Shown one piece after another: positions 57,574 through 64,000 of a stretch of DNA of 64,000 bases (positions are counted from its first letter, which is position 1; every line of letters starts with the position of its first letter). This DNA comes from Collybiopsis luxurians FD-317 M1 (taxonomy: Eukaryota > Basidiomycota > Agaricomycetes > Agaricales > Omphalotaceae), in contig KN834771.1 in assembly GCA_000827265.1 (NCBI GenBank), forward strand, positions 327,330 to 391,329, read 5' to 3'. The notes beneath the pieces were generated by a model. The model was not told the origin of the DNA. It saw only the letters and a list, made by a program, of their open reading frames with translations, and did no database searches. The position numbers and the translations under genes are program-made.

Positions 57574-58321
57574 TCACCGAACTCTTTTTTCTTCAGATAG
57601 AGACACTAAAGTCATACTGGACTTGGCCGACGCTACACTGGATCGGCTCATTACAGATTGGCTTCTCAATAACCCAACCTTTTCCGAATCCTTATCTGAA
57701 AGGACCGGTTGTTGATCCTGCCTCTTAGCTGATGTGACAGAGCGACGGAGATTATATACCACTCCCTGCATCTTTGGCATCGTCGACCTCCTAGCAGCAT
57801 CAATGAATCTCGAACGCGGGGAAATGGATATGCCGTCCTCCGAGCTGGTAGGCGAGGTCGGTGAAGCGGAAGTTATAGCTTCCGGAGGCAAGATATCGTG
57901 AAAAGATGTAGCTGGGTTGCCGGGTCCTTTGGTTGAGAGTCGTGGTCGTCCATGCCCTGACTTCTTACCTGAAAAAAAAAAAGTGCGTATACATCAGTTT
58001 TCCGGCTCCAGAATATGGCGCACGACCAATCTCACCATCATCATATCTCCAAAGCTCTGACCTTCCACTTGACACCGGAGTCAGCTTTCCGTATGATTCG
58101 CCTGGAGCTGATTGATATAGAGTCCCTTCGCGGTCCTTAAAGGTGTATCGTTGGGTATCGGCGTCGTAAGCGACGCGTTGGAATCCTTCCGGGAGGCGGG
58201 CAGCGTCCTGGCAACCGCAACAGAACAGCAGCGGAAATGGGTTAAAATGAGCGTCGGAATTGAAATGGGAGTAAATAATAGGATGGCGACGAACCTCAGA
58301 GTATTGTGTCCAACGACCCAT
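57574..58321 (-). CDS. Conserved basidiomycete small protein (197 aa), function unknown
   Basis: Three exons (58321-58295, 58207-58036, 57968-57574) join in phase to 197 residues. The N-terminus MGRWTQYSE is spliced directly to DAARLPEGFQRVAYDADTQR, followed by YTFKDREGTLYQSAPGESYG. This compact W-rich and YDADT-containing unit is shared by many mushroom proteins, in my recollection, without assigned function. The C-terminal 130 residues are basic, Ser-rich and probably disordered (for example RRSTMPKMQGVVYNLRRSV). There is no signal peptide or membrane segment. Without the first intron the frame stays open but gains an implausible Cys/His-rich insert, so splicing is preferred. Confidence 0.78.
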
Positions 58322-59273
58322 GCTCAACTTTTGATAAACGTCGATAGCACTGCGAGCTAATGAGGGCGAAAGAAACTAGGGGTTCCAAAGTAGAAGAAAC
58401 ACAGTAAAGTTGACCGATAGCGAGGAGGGAAACTTGGGAGGGGAACAACGCGTGTTGCGGAGCTGAAGAGGTGGAGGTTGCCAGAGCGAAAAGGCTTTAT
58501 ATGAATATCGACCCCGCGCCGATATGATATCAATTACAGCATGGTCCGGTAAGCGATCATCGTGTCCGTTACTACCTCCGTATAAGGTACCGCTTGCCGA
58601 TCCGCTACTTGAAACTCCGGACGAGGTATCTAGAAGATAGCGCAGAATTCATCGTACGATCCTTTATGGATCGCGCATACGAGGCGCGAGCGGAATACCC
58701 TTTCATGAAGGTGCATACGGGCACGGCCTAACGTGCCCTTCCCGCTCGAGGGACTCCCGAGATGAGTTACGTTGTTATCAAGCCATATCAAGGTCAATAA
58801 TTTGTATTTCTCAAATAAGTCAAATAAAGATCGTCCCGTCGAATGCTTATGCCTTGAGTAGTATATCGTCGCGCTGAAACTGCGAGGTGTCGAATTTGCA
58901 CCCAGTGTAAAGCCTGGGCATGCTTCTCGTTCGAGTTGTTGTACCCCACCAGTACACGGCCGGTCTGCACCGGAAGCAAGATGGCAACATCAATCACACT
59001 ATTACAATGCGATGGTTGCATGCTCTTGAACCGCCCTGAAGAGAGGGCAATCAACACCTCATAGAATCTGATTTGGAGGTGCAAAAAGATGTACGTACTA
59101 CCTGCTCATCGCCTTAAGGAAGTAATCTGGCCTTGATACATTTCACAGTCATCATTTACGAAGGAAAACGGCGCCAGGATCTGATGCAACAAACGATGCA
59201 GTGAACCTTCGGTTGTAGAGCTAGTTCAGTAGATATGTTGTCGCCCATTGTCAGTGGAGCATCGTCGACAAGG
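58322..59273. other. Gene-poor intergenic DNA
   Basis: A 96-codon minus-strand frame (58794-59084) lacks features. Palindromic words such as GGGCACG...CGTGCCC occur at about 58717-58740. No gene supported. Confidence 0.4.
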
Positions 59274-59453
59274 ATGGCAAAAAAAATTCCTGTATTTGTG
59301 TTTTGTCTTGTCTTGTCAGTTTCCTTGACCACCAGCACTTTCAATGCAAGTCGTGAAAGTAACTCTTGCGGGTTCAGGATGTTCCGGTCAAATGGCGAAG
59401 AAGGCTGTTACAAGCTGTTAAGCAACCACGATGAGTACCAACAAAACTCATAA
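59274..59453 (+). CDS. Possible very small secreted protein (59 aa)
   Basis: The frame from ATG 59274 has an N-terminus like a signal peptide (MAKKIPVFVFCLVLSVSLTT) and a short mature part with two cysteines (SCGFRMFRSN, GCYKLL). No intron, no family. Such short open frames occur by chance, so this is only a candidate. Confidence 0.25.
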   Translation: MAKKIPVFVFCLVLSVSLTTSTFNASRESNSCGFRMFRSNGEEGCYKLLSNHDEYQQNS

Positions 59454-61405
59454 GCTTGATTAAGCTCTATATCTATGAGGGGCGGTGACCAACGACGTAA
59501 ATCATGGAATTCATTCAACAACGGCTGTACGAACGATGAAGAGTTCTTGAGAAAAGTGGAATCTGGATTGAATCTGGACGCCTCGTGCGAAACAGCCTCT
59601 TTACTTCAGCATGCATGAGAGTTCGGCGTAGCCTACTACTCGAGTACCCATGATGACTGCAGTTAAACCGGACGCCCAATAATCATTGAGAGGTCATTGA
59701 TCATTCTTTGGAATAAGGACTGGTGAAACAAGGATTTTCGATTTCGATACGGTTCAACTTTTGTTTGAAAGCTTGAACCTTGATAATATGCTTGATCTTG
59801 AACAACCGTTCCAGGTACTTCATAAAGTCTGTCTATAACAACTCGCTACCAACTGATTCTGACAGAGATATGGAGTGAGGGAACAAAAAAAGTTCAGCGT
59901 TGGCAACGTCAAAATGTGCCCTGGCGCTTGTTAGCGGGCCGCTGGGCGCCAAATGCCCTTGCCGTAACGGTTTCGTCCTCTAGCATGGAAACCTTGATGA
60001 CCTTGTTCGTCAATTCCTGTGGTGATTCTAGATTTGGGCTTTCCAACTTGCCGAGCATGGAATGATCTCAATCTCAATATACTAAGTACGAGGTGCGCAA
60101 CGCCTTCGACGAACTCACTAGAATTCGGTGCTACTACATGTTCAAGAATCTAACGGACTTTTGTCTCTCGCTACGAACTATCACCAGACATCCTCTTCCA
60201 AGCGTTCCGTTTTCAATTCAGCTGCAAATTTGCTACAAACGCCAGCTAATATCCGAAGCTTCATTTGTTCTGTCTTTCTATCCGCTGCTTTCTTAAATCT
60301 GCTGTTGTCCTTATCTAACTCAATAGTTCTGTTCAAGAATGCCTAATTGAGTTCTCAGCAACGATTTTCTCGTCCCGTGTGAACTGGTATCAAACACCAA
60401 GTTGATGAACCATTTGGTCTGTTCGAGTTAGCTCCAGTGCTCTGTCAAATAGGTCAGGTACAACTTGGTATTTAAGTGGAGATCAAATTTTTTCCGCTAT
60501 GGGAATGTTCAATGCATGCGCGTGACTATGGTTTCACTCTTCTAGCCAAAAAGTCGTTGACCGTCGTTATTCCATCACGCTGAAGATCAGACGTATTGGA
60601 TACTGTTCTCTCGTCGTCGTCTGCCTGCCCTTACTTGGCACTTGATATCGCAAGAACTGTGAAGGAATCTAGCACTGTTGCGGAAGGTCTTCATCTCAGC
60701 ACTAATTAAAATGATGTTGTTCGCCGTCAGCGATAAGACACTGAGATCAAAGCATTGCGGCCGTTCAATATGAGCCTTGCAATGTACCAAATACCATTAT
60801 TGCTCTACATCGCTCTCATGGTGACCGAGTAACCTCCGCCCATCCCGCACGCGGCTCCTTCTACTCCGTTGCAAGGCTCTATCGTTGTGGAGGTGGGCAA
60901 ATCACGATGCCCATCTAACTTGCACGGAGAATGGAAATATGGTCATCGGGAGTACAGATAATAGTTGTGACTCAGCCTGCGTCATGAGTAAACGTGAACG
61001 GACTGCAAGATCAGTATATTAAAATCAATTCGGGAGTCGGGAAGCCAGCCACACACCATCAAGCCTCAAGTTCCACTTTTTGGTCCGCATTTCATGACGT
61101 TCTCTTCGTTCTATCCTCGGTCAACTCTCAATTTGGTCAAAATTCTGTATAGCTGATGTTTCAAAAGCTTCAGCAATTTCTCTGAAACCCTCGGACGTGT
61201 CGAATAGAGTAACACGCAATGCCGAGACCTTTTTTTGTCGAGATGTATGCATCCCGCCTGACATCCATCAAGGTCGTTCAAACCGAAGTGGTCAGAGGAA
61301 GGGCATATCTGCAACTCGTCCAACGTGTTCAGTGCCCACTTTCTTTCGTTGCCTCAGCCTGGTGCCTAGAGCACCCTTCAGCTGGAACTGAATTTTCCAT
61401 CTTCT
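59454..61405. other. Gene-poor intergenic DNA
   Basis: Only frames under 90 codons without recognisable features. No repeats of note were seen. Confidence 0.4.
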
Positions 61406-63013
61406 ATGGCCGACTTTTGCCTTCGCATCGACGACACAGACCCCCGCATCCACTATTCGGGACCGTGGCAGACTTTGACTAACACTACAAATCCGAAAGA
61501 TTTCCCTAGTTCAACGTTTTATAATGGTACCCTTCATGGAACTGGCTCCAATTCGACGACCTTTTCCTTCAGTTATCAAGGTTCGTGCAGCAATCTCAAA
61601 GTTATTTATTCCCACTAACATTCCGATCTTCCTAGGATTACCCACTGTAGCAATTTTCGGTAACGCGACTGGACTTTCTGGAAACATTCCCGTCAGTTGT
61701 TCCCTTGAAAATTCCAAAGGGAAATCTATCGCAAGCTCTTTCAATTTCAACTCCGTTCTGGATGCGCCTCTATGCTCTTGTAAGGCGTCATGTCTATCTC
61801 GTCATGTCAGTTTGACTTATTCTAAACCTAGTCGCAGGAAATACGGGGGCCGGGACTGCAGTGCCTGATAGTTATGTGCTCAAGTTTAACACTGCAAACG
61901 GCACCGTCAACTCGAGTGATCCTCAAATTTGCATTGATTATATTGTTTATCAACCATTTTCCAATGTATCGCTGGGAAATCAAGATGTCGTTCAGGTGGG
62001 CAACTGTCTATCTCTGAACCAATTCCAGGACCTCCAATTTGGACCTGGCTGGGAATCTGGAGGCCGCTTAAGTGGTCAGATGGTAGATAGTCTCAAAACT
62101 TCCCTAGCAGGATCTCCGATAACACTCAAATTCAATGGTTAGTCTCCAACAATAACTTACTTCTCTTACCACTAACTTAACGGCACACATTGCGCGCGCA
62201 GGAACCTCAGTTGGTCTAGAAGCAGTGAACAATGGCAGCTCAGGAACAGGCCACTATTCTTTAGATGGGAACGATCCGGTTGGTTTCTTCCTTTCCCAGA
62301 GTATCGCGCCCTCTCGACCAAACAACTACCTTCTTTTCCTGGAATCCTCGTTAACGCCAGCCGAGCATACCCTGACTGTTCAAACTGACGGCGATGGTGG
62401 CAGTTTAGTTGTGAATAGTCTCTTTTACACTCCGTTTGCATCAAGGGAACAGACCGGTCCATCTTCGTCGAATTTGCCAGCTCCGACGGCTCCCTCTGGA
62501 CGGGAGGGAAGCGAAAATCATAGCAAAGCGATCATCGCGGGCGTGATTGCGGGAGTAGCTGCAGTTCTGCTGATGCTCGCTAGTGTATTTTTTGTCCTTC
62601 GTAGGCGAAGACAGTCCCGAGCGTTTTCATATTCTTTGGAAGTCCCTCCTTCTTCCTATATGCGCCGAAACTCCTCACCTCAGGATCTTGGCGAAATGAT
62701 ATATACTAATTTTAAACAGATGCCACTGGCAGACTCATCGGCCTCTTCAGTCGGCGCGCCAACTTCGGATATATCGAGGGCACCTAGTGTGCGTCTCTCG
62801 ACCCTGAAACTTCAGCAGCGACTGGAGGTACAAAGTCAGCTGCGGAAGGAGGAGGAACTTGCTCGCAATCAAGCAGGACCGAGCAATACCTCACGGGATA
62901 TGACGATGATTCAGTCGCCAATTCATGTTGATAGTGGATTGCGTTTAGGGCCGCAAGGAGAGATTAGGAATACTGAATTACAGGGCGCTCCTCCGCAATA
63001 CACGGCGGAATAG
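61406..63013 (+). CDS. Single-pass membrane protein of mushroom surface type (478 aa)
   Basis: Four exons (61406-61580, 61636-61779, 61832-62137, 62202-63013) with consistent phases give 478 residues. The outer part (1 to about 325) opens RIDDTDPRIHYSGPWQTL and is rich in Asn/Ser/Thr, with many N-glycosylation sequons. It resembles the beta-sandwich-like ectodomains of a large agaric family (DD-x-D-x-x-I-x-YSG). A Ser/Pro linker leads to one transmembrane helix (AIIAGVIAGVAAVLLMLASV), a basic RRRRQSR stop, and a cytosolic tail of about 130 residues that is Ser-rich with a short coiled coil (LQQRLEVQSQLRKEEELA). No cleavable signal peptide is evident at the chosen start, so an unseen 5' exon is possible. 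The likely location is the plasma membrane; the ligand is unknown. Confidence 0.82.
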
Positions 63014-63127
63014 GTATAGAAATGGCCAAGATCACGAGAATATATTATTTAATATTGGTTATGGTCTATCCGCGGTGCCAGCTCGCCTTCATGCACCTGT
63101 AAACACTGCTTGCTATTTGCGACTGAT

Positions 63128-64000
63128 ATGGCAATGACTACCCTGCATTTCGAGTATAAAAACCGGCCTACGAGAGAAATCCGACCTGCACTTTCCATGG
63201 TTGAGCTCAATCAGCAGAGATATTACGCGTCGGAGCAGTATCTCCTGCCTGCTGATGCAGCTGAGACTACAAGGTCAGTCAACAATCCTCTTTTGATCTG
63301 GGCCCGACTCATTCCGATGCTCAAGGTTGAACGCGCAACACCGTATAATTGTCAAGGCCTTTGGCAACAAGCTATCTCTAGCACCGATGAACTTGAAGTC
63401 GGGCGATCGTGTTCTCGAAAGTGCAGCAGGCACCGGTGAAATCTTTTAATATCCGAACCTGACAATATGCTGAACCCCCGAATATAGGCATATGGGCACT
63501 TGAATTCTTTGAAAAAAAACGGCAGGAGGGTGTCAATATCAAGATAGAATGCATTGATATTTCGGATAAGCAGTTTCCCGGGAAATATCCCTCGAACATC
63601 CATTTTTCCCTTCACTCAGTTACCGACCTACCAGCGGAGTGGAGTTCCAGATTCTCATATGCTCACCAGCGATTGTTGATAACAGCAATGAATGATTCTC
63701 TCTGGCACAAAACCATTAGCGAACTCTTTAGAGTACTCGAGCCCGGGGGATGGGTAGAACTTGTAGAAATCGAGGGAAAGGATCGGCATTTCGATGTCGG
63801 TCCGCATTCAGCAAAATTGCAGGCCCTGGTTTTGAAAATGTATGCGGCGAAAGGGTGCATCGGAGATTTAGCAGTATATCTCCCACCCCTTCTGGAGGAA
63901 GCAGGTTTTCTAGATGTTCGGTGTGAAGCCCGAGACGTGACAATAGGACGATCAGGAGAGTGTGGATATCGCAGTACCGAATTCCGGGATCTCTGGCAAG
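63128..64000 (+). CDS. SAM-dependent methyltransferase, 3' end beyond window
   Basis: Exons 63128-63273, 63326-63435 and 63488 to the window edge are in phase. The sequence follows the fungal class I methyltransferase pattern of the LaeA/UMTA type. NQQRYYASEQYLLPADAAET comes before the core. LNAQHRIIVKAFGNK leads to motif I RVLESAAGTGIWALEF (split by intron 2 within the glycine motif). Then come IECIDISDKQFPG (acidic loop binding SAM ribose), the middle segment DLPAEWSSRFSYAHQRLL, and LFRVLEPGGWVELVEIEG (post-motif region). The protein continues to FRDLWQ at 64000. The start is either ATG 63128 or 63197. The substrate cannot be told from sequence. Confidence 0.8.

Noticed and set aside
58590..58760. 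Possible short RNA hairpin from inverted GGGCACG/CGTGCCC words
   Set aside because: The stem is short, with no conserved flanks or known RNA family pattern.

Overview
The window is nuclear DNA of a filamentous basidiomycete, most likely an Agaricomycete of the Agaricales type. The evidence is dense short GT-AG introns of about 45-85 nt, F-box/LRR genes typical of mushrooms, a secreted LysM protein, an expanded seven-transmembrane (7TM) family, and many intron-split ORFans. No rRNA or confident tRNA gene was seen. Two assembly gaps are present (8311-8515 and 23412-23479). All exon models were built by eye from splice sites, frame continuity and paralogue comparison.

Layout. 1-8 kb: AT-rich repeat DNA, including a long tandem array of a ~76-bp unit (about 1650-4540), a five-exon ORFan on the minus strand (4814-5933), and a 217-bp palindromic MITE. 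8-17 kb: a GA microsatellite with a gap, then two plus-strand 7TM paralogues, A (a pseudogene) and B (intact), each preceded by related upstream DNA; a second MITE copy lies upstream of B. 17-21.4 kb: an F-box gene with an early in-frame stop, a membrane protein gene and an ORFan. 21.4-26.4 kb: transposon-like and tandem repeats around a probably spurious gap. 26.4-31.3 kb: LysM effector-like gene, a lineage-specific gene with a disturbed 5' part, and a SPO7/CNEP1R1 homologue. 32.5-48 kb: four minus-strand 7TM paralogues (C, D, E, F) separated by repeats, a fold-back element, and a decayed fragment of the ETF-QO gene. 49-58.3 kb: a gene-dense conserved block (ETF-ubiquinone oxidoreductase, small secreted protein, GH20 hexosaminidase, F-box protein, conserved small protein). 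58.3-61.4 kb is largely gene-poor. 61.4-64 kb: a single-pass membrane protein and a SAM-dependent methyltransferase cut by the window edge.

How the genes relate. Housekeeping genes (ETF-QO, SPO7-like, hexosaminidase) sit as islands between repeat-rich blocks in which the 7TM family has spread by local duplication. All six 7TM copies keep the same seven-exon architecture and intron phases. D, E and F, and partly C, also share upstream DNA, so duplication units included the promoter. The most unusual structures are the ~76-bp array, whose minus strand repeatedly reads like a short intron, and the captured ETF-QO fragment next to a repeat end about 5.3 kb from its intact source.
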